DNA from: G963674835 sp963674835
GTDB taxonomy: Bacteria > Planctomycetota > Planctomycetia > Pirellulales > Thermoguttaceae
Length of the DNA: 64,000 nucleotides
Reading direction: 5' to 3'
Assembly (NCBI GenBank): GCA_963674835.2
Contig: CAXXKC010000002.1
Coordinates: 2,170,001 to 2,234,000, forward strand
This document shows positions 34,346 through 44,108 of the stretch, piece by piece (the stretch's first letter is position 1; each line of letters opens with the position of its first letter). A program made the translations under genes and the position numbers. The notes beneath the pieces were generated by a model. It was not told the origin of the DNA, did no database searches, and saw only the letters and a list, made by a program, of their open reading frames with translations.

Positions 34346-36841
34346 TCAGTCGAGCGGCACCACGTCGTCTCCCTGCGAGTCGACGTCCGCGATCCGGCTG
34401 CCATCCAGCAATACCTGGTATTTCACGCCGGCGCGACCCTGGATGTGTGCCTTTCCCTGACGGATCGCGACCGGGAAGGGAGCGACCACGCGGTGGTTGC
34501 CGTCGACGGCCACGGCCAACGAGTCGAGTTGGCCGTCCAACACCATCCGCAAGCTAACCAGCGCACAGGGATTGATGTTCCAGGGATGCCGCTCCTGGCT
34601 GCGCAGCACGAACGAGTCGGGCAACAGCCCCACCCATTTGCCGTCCGGATACTGTTGCTGTTCGGCGGAGATGAGGATGCCTCGGGCAAGGTGGTTCCAG
34701 TCGACCGAGTCGTCGTAGGGGGCCAGCTTGGTCAATCCATAGGCGTACACGCCGCCAACCCACTGCACGGGCAAGCCGATCCAGCACGGAGCCCGCCAAT
34801 TCGTAGCGCCGAACACGGGCGGCGTCCCGTAGAGCATCACCGGCTTGCAGGTCCACAGATACACGAACGGGATGCCCGAAAGGGCCCATCGGCGAGCCTC
34901 TTTCAGATACTCCTGTTTGCCGGTCAGCTCGAATCCGCGCACGTAGGCCAGAACCGCGTAGGCCGAGGCGAGCTGGTCGGGCGTGTGCAGCGAGAGCTCC
35001 CAGGTCTGGGCGCCTCGCGGAGTGCGAAACCGCTTCATGTAATCCAGAGTGCGCAAACCGGTTTCCCGTGCCGCCCGATCGCCGGTGGAATATGCATAGT
35101 CCAGCAACACCCAAGCCGGCCTTGCACACGCACCGCTGGCGGTATCCTCGAAGTGCCCTCGCCGGTACTTTCCTTCGTAGTGGAAGGAGCCGTCCGGCTT
35201 CTGCTGTTGCATCATGCCGCGAACCCGTTGTTGCTGCGACTTCAACCACTGGTCTGCGTGGCCGGTTACGAAGAAGATGCTGTCGTTGGGCACATGGGCA
35301 CCGCCAGGGACGATCCGCGGCATCTCGGGCACCTTGCCGGTCAAACGCCAAATCGTCGACGCGTGATCGGCCAAGAACGCCCGGGGCCAATGATCCTCGG
35401 CGCAGTGTCCCCAGCCGTCGGCCGTGTGCAGTGGACCATTCAGCCCCTTCAAGCACAACTCCCATTGTTGTTCGCGAGTTCGGGGCGGCTGGGGCAGCGG
35501 CGGCAACCCGCATTTCTTCACATACCATGCGATCAGTTCCTCCAGGGGAACATGGGCAAGGCGGATGGTGGCCTCGATCGTCTTGCCACGTAGGGCCATG
35601 CGATGGTCGGCCGTTCCGTCCATCACATTGGGAGTCGCGAACACCGGCTGCACTTGCATGTCGGACCACGTCATGGCCACGGAGCCCCGGTCGGTGACGA
35701 ATGCCATCAGCGGGAACGTCACTTTCATTACGTCGGGCACGTAGCGAAGACGTTCGTCGGTCTCGACGTCGAGCATCGAAGAGCTGTGTTCCCCCTTGCC
35801 CAGGTACTCCAGCCCGGCGAAGAGCCCTTGTTCGAGCCCGCCCAGTGCGCGAACGACCGGGCCCTCGCAGGGTTGCTGGCTGTCCAGCCGGACGGTGATT
35901 TCGTCTCCCTGCGCGGAGACGGTCGCTTTGATACCGTCGCCTTGCAGGCAGATGTCGGGGCTTTCGGCAGTCACGCGCAGCTTGGGCATCTTGTCGCCTT
36001 GATGAACGAGCGGGGCCAGGGCCGCCACCAATCGATCACCGCGATAGAGCCGGGCGACCGTGCCGTCGCGGGCGACTTGCAGCTTGCCGCCATCCAAAGG
36101 CCGTTCGATCCATGCGGTTTCGGCCGCCGGGTGATGGAGGAAGACGGTCTGCCGAACAGGTGGCAGATCGCCGGCGTGCACCACGACCGAAAACACCTCC
36201 AGTGGATGCGACGCGTCGACCGGTTGTTCGACCGTTTGCTCGGATTGGCCTGGAATCGTCAGCTTCTGGCCAAACACCTGCACGTCGATCGCGCCGGGTT
36301 GGTGGTTCTTCAGGCGGCAGCGAACACGATGCTCATCGCACTGTACTTCCTCGATGCTGATCGGATGCAGCTCTTCGCGGACCAGACGAATCCAGTCGAT
36401 CTCGAGCTCGCCCGGACCATTGCCCGGATCGAGTCGGAGGTCTTTCAGGCGACCGGCGGCGGCGAAGGTCACGGAATACTCATGCCACTGTCCGTCCGAG
36501 CGCATGGGAAACGATTGTGCTTTGTCTTCGCCGCGCTGAGGCGACTGGTCCGTCGTCCAATAGATGCTGCCGCCGGCAACGGTGCCCTTTGCTCGCAGTT
36601 GAAGCTGAAGTTGCCCACCCGGCAGATCGACCGGACGATGAAAATAGGGATCGACGCCGTCGGAACGGACGATCAGATGCCCCTGTCCTGAGGAAAGCTG
36701 GCAGTGATGCTCCGCCGCAAAGCCGTCGGTATCGCGGTCGAATTCCCATTGAGCGACCACTTCGGTACGGATCACCTCGCGCTGGCCAAACGCGGCGGGT
36801 GCTGCAGACAACAAGACGCACAGGAGGGGCAGTGCAGACAT
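34346..36841 (-). CDS. Large secreted protein, possible six-hairpin glycosidase-like
   Basis: I do not recognise a named family. The 831 residues start with a signal peptide (MSALPLLCVLLSAAPAAFG). Residues about 25-150 look like a beta-sandwich (WEFDRDTDGF and ELEIDWIRLV), as in carbohydrate-binding modules. A second beta-rich region reaches about 430. Residues 450-760 are helical with Trp-rich repeats (DGSFHYEGKYRRGHFEDT, TWELSLHTPDQLASAYAVL), suggesting an alpha/alpha toroid like that of many polysaccharide lyases and glycosidases. It converges with the XylR-type regulator across 20 bases, which would fit sugar-polymer degradation. Confidence 0.7.
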   Translation of the reverse strand: MSALPLLCVLLSAAPAAFGQREVIRTEVVAQWEFDRDTDGFAAEHHCQLSSGQGHLIVRSDGVDPYFHRPVDLPGGQLQLQLRAKGTVAGGSIYWTTDQSPQRGEDKAQSFPMRSDGQWHEYSVTFAAAGRLKDLRLDPGNGPGELEIDWIRLVREELHPISIEEVQCDEHRVRCRLKNHQPGAIDVQVFGQKLTIPGQSEQTVEQPVDASHPLEVFSVVVHAGDLPPVRQTVFLHHPAAETAWIERPLDGGKLQVARDGTVARLYRGDRLVAALAPLVHQGDKMPKLRVTAESPDICLQGDGIKATVSAQGDEITVRLDSQQPCEGPVVRALGGLEQGLFAGLEYLGKGEHSSSMLDVETDERLRYVPDVMKVTFPLMAFVTDRGSVAMTWSDMQVQPVFATPNVMDGTADHRMALRGKTIEATIRLAHVPLEELIAWYVKKCGLPPLPQPPRTREQQWELCLKGLNGPLHTADGWGHCAEDHWPRAFLADHASTIWRLTGKVPEMPRIVPGGAHVPNDSIFFVTGHADQWLKSQQQRVRGMMQQQKPDGSFHYEGKYRRGHFEDTASGACARPAWVLLDYAYSTGDRAARETGLRTLDYMKRFRTPRGAQTWELSLHTPDQLASAYAVLAYVRGFELTGKQEYLKEARRWALSGIPFVYLWTCKPVMLYGTPPVFGATNWRAPCWIGLPVQWVGGVYAYGLTKLAPYDDSVDWNHLARGILISAEQQQYPDGKWVGLLPDSFVLRSQERHPWNINPCALVSLRMVLDGQLDSLAVAVDGNHRVVAPFPVAIRQGKAHIQGRAGVKYQVLLDGSRIADVDSQGDDVVPLD

Positions 36842-37032
36842 CGGAGGGGGCTCCTGAGGTGGGAAGGTTTGGCGGGAAGGCCGTATCGATTGTTGGTTCC
36901 CGCGCGGGCCGTGTCAACGGATGACCTTCCCTCTCCCGCGGAACTCCCCTTCCCGTGTCCCCCAGCTACCATTACGATGAAGGGGAAGGCGTTTTGAAGG
37001 CCGTCCTGTTCCCCTTGTCATTGGCGCAAGTC

Positions 37033-38358
37033 ATGCCCCGCCGCAACCTGCACATCCTTTGGGTCATGAGCATCGTGTGTCTGGCGTGCTACTTGAAAGT
37101 AGACCGCTCGACCCGCGTTCTCGGCTTCGCCATGAACGAGGTTCTGGCTCGCTACGTGGAGCCGGTTACGCAGCGCGAGTTGTTCGAGGGGGCCATGGAC
37201 GGCATGATGGGCCGGCTGGATGACTACTCCGCCTACATCAGTCCGAAAATGTTCGAAAAGGTCGAACAAGAGATTCATCAGGAGTTCGGCGGCATCGGCG
37301 TGAAGATCCTGCTGGATCCCGATACGAAGCAGTTGACCGTGGCCAATCCGCTCGTCGGTTCTCCCGCTTACCGGGCGGGAATTCACGCCGGCGACAAAAT
37401 CTTGCGAATCGACGGAGAGAGTACGCAAGGTCTGTCGGTGGAGGACGCCTCGGACCGTATGCGCGGCAAGGTGGGCAAGCCGATTGTGCTTACCGTGCTA
37501 CACCTGGGAGAAACCGATCCGGTCGACGTGGAGCTCACTCGGGACCTCATCCAGCAGGACGCCGTGCTGGGCGACTCGCACAACCCGGACGGCTCGTGGC
37601 GATATTTCCTCGACGGTCAGGATCGCATCGCCTATGTGCGTTTGGACGGGTTCGGGGACAAGACGGCGGCCGAACTGTACCGCGTTTTGCACCGCTTGGA
37701 CGAGCAGGACATGAAGGGGCTCATCCTCGATCTGCGTAACAATCCGGGCGGCTCGCTGGAGGCGGCCATCCAGGTATGCGACATGTTTCTTCGCGGCCCG
37801 GAGACGATCGTCACGACCCGCGGCCGCGACCGGCAGATCCGCAAAGAGTACATCTCCAGCGGTGATGCTGCTTTTCCCCGCGTTCCCATGGTCATCCTGA
37901 TCAACCGCCTGAGCGCCAGCGCCAGCGAGATCGTGGCAGCGTGTCTTCAGGATCACGACCGTGCCCTGATTATCGGTGAACGGAGCTTCGGCAAGGGAAC
38001 GGTTCAAGAGCTTCTGAGTTTGGCGCCGGGCCAAGGCGCCGTGAAGTTCACCACGGCCAGCTATTGGCGACCCAGCGGGCGCAACATTCAGCGGCCCAAG
38101 AATCCGACCGAAACCGACACCTGGGGCGTATTGCCCAACCGCGGCTACGAGATCGAGCTCACGCCGGAACAGATGGCCCGCCTCGTTCGCTGGCGGCTCC
38201 AGCGGGACCTCTATCAGCCGGCCGGGATGAAGATGCCCGGCGAGGTCGACGAGGACGGACTGACGGCCGATCCTTTTCTGGCCAAAGCGGTCGAGTATCT
38301 GAAGAGCTTGCCGTCGCATCCTGCAGCGAAGCAAGCGGGGTCGAACGCCGCCTCGTGA
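37033..38358 (+). CDS. S41-family C-terminal processing peptidase
   Basis: CtpA/Prc-like proteases cut proteins in the periplasm. The 441-residue protein has an N-terminal membrane anchor (about 5-22), a helical part, a PDZ domain at about 85-170 (IGVKILLDPDTKQLTVANPL, AGIHAGDKILRIDGE) and the protease core with LILDLRNNPGGSLEAAI, RLSASASEIVAA (catalytic Ser) and GERSFGKGTVQ (Lys of the Ser-Lys dyad). ATG 37033 gives the usual planctomycete-like start MPRRNL; a TTG at 36994 after GGGGAAGG is an alternative. It converges with the URO-D-like gene. Confidence 0.93.
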   Translation: MPRRNLHILWVMSIVCLACYLKVDRSTRVLGFAMNEVLARYVEPVTQRELFEGAMDGMMGRLDDYSAYISPKMFEKVEQEIHQEFGGIGVKILLDPDTKQLTVANPLVGSPAYRAGIHAGDKILRIDGESTQGLSVEDASDRMRGKVGKPIVLTVLHLGETDPVDVELTRDLIQQDAVLGDSHNPDGSWRYFLDGQDRIAYVRLDGFGDKTAAELYRVLHRLDEQDMKGLILDLRNNPGGSLEAAIQVCDMFLRGPETIVTTRGRDRQIRKEYISSGDAAFPRVPMVILINRLSASASEIVAACLQDHDRALIIGERSFGKGTVQELLSLAPGQGAVKFTTASYWRPSGRNIQRPKNPTETDTWGVLPNRGYEIELTPEQMARLVRWRLQRDLYQPAGMKMPGEVDEDGLTADPFLAKAVEYLKSLPSHPAAKQAGSNAAS

Positions 38359-38376
38359 GCCCGGCCGGCGCGCTGG

Positions 38377-39327
38377 TCATTTCAACCGGCGAAAGGCTTC
38401 CGAACATGCCCGGTAGTTCTCCGCCGACATGCCCATGCAACCGTACTCTTCCACATAGCCGATGAAGCCGCCCTGGTCGGTTCCCAGCAGGTCGTGGAGC
38501 CGGCGGGCTTCGGCATAGATTTCCTCGGGCGTGCCCTGGATCGACACGGTCTGATAGCTGATCGGCATCAGGAAGCACTGCCGGCCTCGCAGGTGCGACG
38601 CCACGGTATCGATGTCCATGACATTGGGCTGCGAGATATTCAGAACGTCGACGCCGATCTCGCGAAAATCGTCGACGATATCGACGAAGTTGCCGCAACA
38701 GTGGAACCAGCTGTCCAAACCCTGTTGGCGTGCCCACTCGAACTGGCGCCGATAGCGCGGCTTGAACAGCTCGCGCCACAGCCGGGGGGAAATCATCAGC
38801 CCGCTCTGGGTTCCCCAATCGTCGGCGAAGTGAATCCCGTGGAAGCCGTTCGCGGCAACCATGCCCATCAAACGGCACTCGAAGTCGCAGATGAGATCCA
38901 TCAGCCAGGCGAACCGCTCGGGCTCGAGCAGAAAGTCGGCCATGCTGTTTTCGAACCCGCGCAAGAGCGTGTAGACGGTGAATCCGCTCAGATCGAGCGA
39001 CGCCAGCCGGTACCGGTCTTCACACAATGCAACGTACTCGGGCAGGCGGGCCATGCGATGCTCTTCACGAAGTGGCGGAGCAGCGAAGCCGTCGGCCGAC
39101 GCCCAATCCGGCAGGTGCGGCGCCGTGGGATGGCCCATCGTCCCGTCGCCCAAGGACTCCAGCCGGTAACCCCATTCGTTGACGGCCGGGTCGTCCGGCA
39201 TGCCGAGGGAGAGATGATAGACGATCACGTCGCCTTCGGTCTGGTCGCAGTTGACGAACCAGACAGGCACGCGCGACGGATTCTCGAAGCGGATGGCCTG
39301 TCGAACCAGATCCCTGCGTGAGACCAT
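38377..39327 (-). CDS. URO-D fold protein, methyltransferase-like
   Basis: The 316-residue protein has the uroporphyrinogen decarboxylase fold, recognised from the order RRDLVRQAIRFENPSRVPV, GFHGIHFADDWGTQSGLM, LDSWFHCCGNFVDIVDDF and GVDVLNISQP. The second region holds adjacent Cys residues after His, which in MtaA/CmuA-type corrinoid or thiol methyltransferases would bind zinc, so a methyltransferase role is as likely as a decarboxylase one. True HemE is about 350 residues and has a different N-terminal RQAGR motif, absent here. It lies 159 bases downstream of the DHODH-like gene. Confidence 0.8.
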   Translation of the reverse strand: MVSRRDLVRQAIRFENPSRVPVWFVNCDQTEGDVIVYHLSLGMPDDPAVNEWGYRLESLGDGTMGHPTAPHLPDWASADGFAAPPLREEHRMARLPEYVALCEDRYRLASLDLSGFTVYTLLRGFENSMADFLLEPERFAWLMDLICDFECRLMGMVAANGFHGIHFADDWGTQSGLMISPRLWRELFKPRYRRQFEWARQQGLDSWFHCCGNFVDIVDDFREIGVDVLNISQPNVMDIDTVASHLRGRQCFLMPISYQTVSIQGTPEEIYAEARRLHDLLGTDQGGFIGYVEEYGCMGMSAENYRACSEAFRRLK

Positions 39328-39486
39328 AAAAGGACTCCCGGAGGAAAGCGGCCCACCGACTCGAAGCCGGTGGGCCGTCTGTTGGATTCAGGTGAGTGCC
39401 GGCCGGTCAATACGGTTGTACGGCCGGAAGCTCTTATGTCCGTCCACTCACCCGCCGCCGGGCGAGGGAATCGTTGAGACAACCTC

Positions 39487-40494
39487 TCAGATGAACTCTC
39501 CCGTGAACGAGGTGAGCACCTTCATGTAGTTGCCGCGCTCGAAAGCTTTCGGATCGGGGCAGTTCTTCTGGCTCATGGCGCCCTTGAGCTGCGCGATCGA
39601 TTCGTACTCCTTCTCCTCCATCCAGAACTTCATTCCTTCGAGGATTGCGGGAATCTGGTCGAAGCCCTTGGTGTAGAGCACCGACGCAATCATGCCCACA
39701 TCGGCCCCGGCCAGAAGCGCCTTGAGCATGCCGTTGGCATCGTGGATGCCGCTGGTCAACGCCAGCGACGCCTGGACGCGGCCGAACAGCACGGCGATCC
39801 ATCGCATGGGCAGCAACTCTTCGACGTGTGTGCTGAGAACCAGCCGCGGCGTCACTTCGAGCTCCTCCAGGTCGATATCCGGCTGAAGGAAGCGGTTGAA
39901 GATGACCAGTCCGTCGGCGCCGGCCTCGGCCAGCCGGACGGCCATATTGCCCGGCGAGCTGAAATACGGCCCGACTTTGACGCCCAAGGGAATGCCGATC
40001 GACTCCTTGACGGCGGCCACCAGGTCGAGATAGCGCTTCTCGACCTGCTGGCTGGTCTCATCGATGTCGGCCGCGATGAAGTAGATGTTCAACTCCAGCG
40101 CGTCGGCGCCGGCGTCTTCCATGAGCTTGGCATAGCGGACCCAGCCGCCTTCCGAGATACCGTTGAGGCTGGCAATGACGGGAATGGACGCTGCGCGTTT
40201 GGCCTTTTCGATGTGCTCGAGGTAAGCAGTCGGGCCCACCCGATAGTCGTCCATTTCCGGGAAGTACTGCAGCGCTTCGGCAAAGCTCTCCGCACCGCGA
40301 TCGTAGACCCGTTGCGTTTCCGCTTCTTCGAATTCAATCTGCTCTTCGAACAGCGACGGCAGCACGACGGCGGCCGCGCCGGCATCGGCGAGCTTCTTGA
40401 TGTTGTCGACGTCTCCCGTCAGCGGGCAGGCGGCGACGACCAGCGGGTTCTTCAACTGCAAACCGAGGTACTTGGTGCTCAGGTCCACGCTCAT
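39487..40494 (-). CDS. Dihydroorotate dehydrogenase-like flavoprotein
   Basis: The 335-residue protein has the FMN-binding TIM barrel of class 1 DHODH and dihydropyrimidine dehydrogenase: LKNPLVVAACPLTGDVDNI, VIASLNG, DALELNIYF, PLGVKVGPYFSS, GADGLVIFNRF and the late ADVGMIASVLYTKG. The catalytic base region ELN-x-x is altered relative to PyrD. Proteins of this group often accompany pyruvate:ferredoxin oxidoreductase; its ATG overlaps the nifJ stop codon in an ATGA, so translation is coupled. Its substrate is unknown, and it may not act in pyrimidine synthesis. Confidence 0.88.
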   Translation of the reverse strand: MSVDLSTKYLGLQLKNPLVVAACPLTGDVDNIKKLADAGAAAVVLPSLFEEQIEFEEAETQRVYDRGAESFAEALQYFPEMDDYRVGPTAYLEHIEKAKRAASIPVIASLNGISEGGWVRYAKLMEDAGADALELNIYFIAADIDETSQQVEKRYLDLVAAVKESIGIPLGVKVGPYFSSPGNMAVRLAEAGADGLVIFNRFLQPDIDLEELEVTPRLVLSTHVEELLPMRWIAVLFGRVQASLALTSGIHDANGMLKALLAGADVGMIASVLYTKGFDQIPAILEGMKFWMEEKEYESIAQLKGAMSQKNCPDPKAFERGNYMKVLTSFTGEFI

Positions 40495-43400
40495 GCTTCC
40501 ACCTCCTTTTCGGCCTTCGCCTTGTCCGTGCCATTGCCACCGTTGCCCGACACCGCGTTCTGCGGGTAGGTCATCTTGGCCATCTGTTCGTAGAAGTTCC
40601 AGCGATCCAGGATGTCGTCCTGGGCGAGGGCCATCAGCCGGTCGGCCTCGGCCGGCTTGGAGCGGGCAAGTATGGCGAACCGCGCGGCCTTCATGGCGAA
40701 CTCCTTGAAGTCGCCCTTCGGAGGACGGCTGTCGAGGTGGAACGGCTGCTGTTGGTCTCGCGGATCGTAGTGGTACAGCGGCCAGTAGCCGCAGGCTACC
40801 GCTTCCTTCTGCAGATCCATGGCCGTGGTCATGTCGATACCCCAGCCGATGCAGTGGGAGAAGGCAATCAACAACGACGGCCCGCGATACGATTCGGCCG
40901 CCAGGATCGTCTTGATGGCGTGCAAAGGATTCGCACCCAGCGCGATCTGGCCAACGAAGACGTTCTTGTACGACATGGCGATCAGGCCGAGGTCTTTCTT
41001 CCGCCCCGGCTTGCCAGCGGCGGCAAACTTGGCAACGGCACCGCGCGGCGTGGCCTTCGAGGCTTGGCCGCCCGTGTTCGAGTAGACCTCGGTGTCGAGG
41101 ACCAGGATGTTGATGTCCCGGCCCGACGCGATGACGTGGTCGAGGCCGCCGAACCCGATATCGTAACCCCAGCCGTCGCCGCCGAAGCTCCATACGCTGC
41201 GGCGAATCAGGTACTCGGCCGACGCCAGCAGGCTCTTCGCCTCCGGAGCAGACTTTCCGGCTAGCCGCTTCTCCAGTTCGGCGACCGCCGCCCGCTGCTG
41301 GGCGATTTGCTCGTCGTTCTGCTGCGGGTTGTTGATCAACTTGGCCACCAGTTCGTCGCCGAGTTCCCCAGACAATCGCTTCAGCAGTTCGCACGCGTAC
41401 TCCATCTGCTGATCGACGGCTAGCCGGAACCCAAAGCCGAATTCGGCAGAGTCCTCGAACAGCGAATTCGACCAGCTCGGGCCGTGACCGGCCTGGTTCG
41501 TCGTGTACGGCGTGCAAGGCAGATTGCCCCCGTAGATCGAAGAGCAGCCGGTCGCGTTGGCGATGAGCATGCGATCGCCGAAGAACTGCGTCAGAAGCTT
41601 CACGTAGGGAGTCTCACCGCAGCCGGCACACGCACCGGAGAACTCGAACAACGGCTGCAGAAGTTGCGATCCCTTGATCGAGTCGATCTTCACGGTGTGG
41701 CGGTCGACGTCGGGCAATCCGAGGAAGAACTCCCAGCTCTCCTTCTCGCGGTCCACGTTCTCCAACATCGGCAGCATGTCGATCGCTTTGTGCTTCGGCT
41801 GGCTCTTGTCCTTGGCCGGGCAAACGTCGACACAAACGCCGCAGCCGGTGCAATCCTCCGGTGCAACCTGCACCGTCACTCGCCAGCCCGGATACTCCTT
41901 GCCGCGCCACTCGGCCGACTTGTACTGCTCCGGAGCCCCTTCGAGCGCCTTGGGATCGACAACCTTCATGCGAATCGTCGCGTGCGGGCAGACCAACGAG
42001 CAGAGGCCGCACTGGATGCAGATATTGGCGTCCCAGACGGGAATCGACTGGGCAATGCGCCGCTTCTCGTACTGCGTGGTACCCGTCGGGAAGGTGCCAT
42101 CGTCGGGCAACGCGCTGACCGGCAGGTCGTCGCCACGGTTGGCGATCATCTCGGCCAACACCTTCTTGACGAATTCGGGCGCGTTCTCGGGAACGGGCGG
42201 CAAGCGGTAGTGTTTGGACGTGACCTTATCGGGCACCTTCACTTCGTGCAGCGCCGCCAGGGCGCCGTCGACCGCGGCGAAGTTCCGCTGGACGATGGTA
42301 CCGCCACCCTTCTTGCCGTAGGTCTTCTCGATGGCCTGCTTGATGGCAGCGATCGCCTCGTCGGGCGGCAACACGTTCGCCAGCTTAAAGAAGCAGGTCT
42401 GCATGACCGTGTTGATGCGCACGCCCATCTGGGCTTCCTGGGCCACGTGAAAGGCGTCGACCACATAGAACTTCAGCTTCTTGTCGATGATTTCCTGCTG
42501 GACCTCGATCGGCAGCGTATCCCACACTTCGTCGGGGCCATAGGGGCTGTTCAGCAGGAAGGTCGCGCCCGGCTGAGCCATCGCCAGCATGTCGATCCGA
42601 TCCAGGAACTGGTACTGGTGGCAGGCCACGAAGTTGGCCGAGTGCACCAGATACGAACCTTTGATCGGTCGCGGGCTGAAACGCAAGTGCGACGTGGTCA
42701 CGGAGCCCGCCTTGCGCGAGTCGTACACGAAGTAGCCCTGCGCGTGCAGCGGCGTGTTCTCGCCGACAATCTTCACCGAGTTCTTGTTGGCGCCGACCGT
42801 GCCGTCGCTCCCCAGACCGAAGAACACGGCGCGGATTACGTCGTCGCGCTCGGTGGAGAAGTGCGGATCGACCTCAAGGCTGGTGTTCCTCACATCGTCG
42901 GTGATGCCAACGGTGAAGTGCAGCTTCGGCTCCTTCTTGGTCAACTCGTCGTAAACGGCAGCGACCATCGCGGGAGTGAACTCCTTGGACGACAGACCAT
43001 AGCGGCCGCCGATCACCTTGGGCATCGGGACGTTGCCCGCCGCAGAGGCCCACTCCTCGGCCAGCGCGGTCAAGACGTCCTGGTACAAGGGCTCACCGGC
43101 GGCGCCGGGCTCTTTGGTCCGGTCCAAAACGGCAATCGATCGTGTCGTCTTCGGCAGCGCTTGGATGAAAGCCTTGGTGTCGAAGGGGCGGTAGAGCCGC
43201 ACCTTGAGCAGGCCGACCTTCTGGCCTTCCGGCACCAGCTTGTCGATGGTCTCTTCCACGACGCCGTTGCCCGAGGCCATGCAGATGATGACGCGGTCGG
43301 CATCCGGAGCACCGACGTAGTCGAACAGGTGATACTGCCGGCCCACCTGCTTGGCGAAGTTGTCCATCGCTTTCTGGACCAGCCCGGGTACCACTTCGTA

Positions 43401-44108
43401 GTAGGGATTGCAGGCCTCGCGAGCCTGGAAGAAGACGTCCGGATTCTGGGCCGTGCCGCGGAGCTTCGGTCGTTCGGGCGAGAGGGCTCGCTCCCGGTGC
43501 TTGCGAATCAACTCGTCGTCGAGCATCGCCCGGCAGTCGTCTTCGGTCAACTGCTCGATCTTGTTCACTTCGTGCGAGATGCGGAAGCCGTCATAGAAGT
43601 GGATGAAGGGGACGCGACACTCGAGGGTTGCGGCCTGGGCGATCAGGGCGAAGTCCTGGGCCTCTTGGACCGATCCCGAGGCAAGCAGGGCCCAACCGGT
43701 GGAGCGGCAGGCCATTACGTCGCTGTGGTCGCCGAAAATGGAAAGGGCGTGCGTAGCGATGGTACGGGCGGTCACATGGAAGACCGCCGAGGTCAACTCG
43801 CCGGCGATCTTGAACATGTTGGGGATCATCAGCAGGAGCCCCTGCGAGGCCGTGAAGGTCGTCGTCAGGGCACCCGCCTGCAAGGCCCCGTGCACGGCAC
43901 CCGCCGCGCCGGCTTCGCTCTGCATTTCCACGACGTGGGGAACGGTGCCGAAGATGTTCTTTCGGCCGGCGGCCGCCCAGGCATCCGGCATCTCTCCCAA
44001 GCCTGACGAGGGAGTGATGGGATAGATCGCCATCACCTCGTTGGTCAGGTGGGCGATATTGGCGGTCGCTTCATTGCCGTCGACGGTCACGAAGCGTCTT
44101 TCTGCCAC
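40491..44108 (-). CDS. nifJ: Pyruvate:ferredoxin (flavodoxin) oxidoreductase
   Basis: The enzyme converts pyruvate and CoA to acetyl-CoA and CO2, passing electrons to ferredoxin or flavodoxin. The single 1205-residue chain has all domains: N-terminal YPITPSSGLGEMPD, the CoA-binding and gamma-like parts, two 4Fe-4S motifs (CIQCGLCSLVCP near 697 and CTGCGVCVDVCP near 752), CAGCGETPYVK near 826, and the TPP-binding GDGWGYDIGFGG near 979 with SNTGGQASKATP. GTG 44108 is preceded by GAGGAGA at six bases. It indicates oxygen-sensitive pyruvate metabolism in an anaerobic or facultative host. Confidence 0.97.
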   Translation of the reverse strand: MAERRFVTVDGNEATANIAHLTNEVMAIYPITPSSGLGEMPDAWAAAGRKNIFGTVPHVVEMQSEAGAAGAVHGALQAGALTTTFTASQGLLLMIPNMFKIAGELTSAVFHVTARTIATHALSIFGDHSDVMACRSTGWALLASGSVQEAQDFALIAQAATLECRVPFIHFYDGFRISHEVNKIEQLTEDDCRAMLDDELIRKHRERALSPERPKLRGTAQNPDVFFQAREACNPYYEVVPGLVQKAMDNFAKQVGRQYHLFDYVGAPDADRVIICMASGNGVVEETIDKLVPEGQKVGLLKVRLYRPFDTKAFIQALPKTTRSIAVLDRTKEPGAAGEPLYQDVLTALAEEWASAAGNVPMPKVIGGRYGLSSKEFTPAMVAAVYDELTKKEPKLHFTVGITDDVRNTSLEVDPHFSTERDDVIRAVFFGLGSDGTVGANKNSVKIVGENTPLHAQGYFVYDSRKAGSVTTSHLRFSPRPIKGSYLVHSANFVACHQYQFLDRIDMLAMAQPGATFLLNSPYGPDEVWDTLPIEVQQEIIDKKLKFYVVDAFHVAQEAQMGVRINTVMQTCFFKLANVLPPDEAIAAIKQAIEKTYGKKGGGTIVQRNFAAVDGALAALHEVKVPDKVTSKHYRLPPVPENAPEFVKKVLAEMIANRGDDLPVSALPDDGTFPTGTTQYEKRRIAQSIPVWDANICIQCGLCSLVCPHATIRMKVVDPKALEGAPEQYKSAEWRGKEYPGWRVTVQVAPEDCTGCGVCVDVCPAKDKSQPKHKAIDMLPMLENVDREKESWEFFLGLPDVDRHTVKIDSIKGSQLLQPLFEFSGACAGCGETPYVKLLTQFFGDRMLIANATGCSSIYGGNLPCTPYTTNQAGHGPSWSNSLFEDSAEFGFGFRLAVDQQMEYACELLKRLSGELGDELVAKLINNPQQNDEQIAQQRAAVAELEKRLAGKSAPEAKSLLASAEYLIRRSVWSFGGDGWGYDIGFGGLDHVIASGRDINILVLDTEVYSNTGGQASKATPRGAVAKFAAAGKPGRKKDLGLIAMSYKNVFVGQIALGANPLHAIKTILAAESYRGPSLLIAFSHCIGWGIDMTTAMDLQKEAVACGYWPLYHYDPRDQQQPFHLDSRPPKGDFKEFAMKAARFAILARSKPAEADRLMALAQDDILDRWNFYEQMAKMTYPQNAVSGNGGNGTDKAKAEKEVEA

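Noticed and set aside
40495..41517. An N-terminal extension of the DHODH-like protein by 341 residues
   Set aside because: This part is an out-of-frame reading of nifJ. The ATG at 40494 has a good ribosome binding site and the family start.
41484..44006. An 840-codon plus-strand open frame opposite nifJ
   Set aside because: The minus strand carries an unmistakable pyruvate:ferredoxin oxidoreductase; the antisense frame has no motifs.
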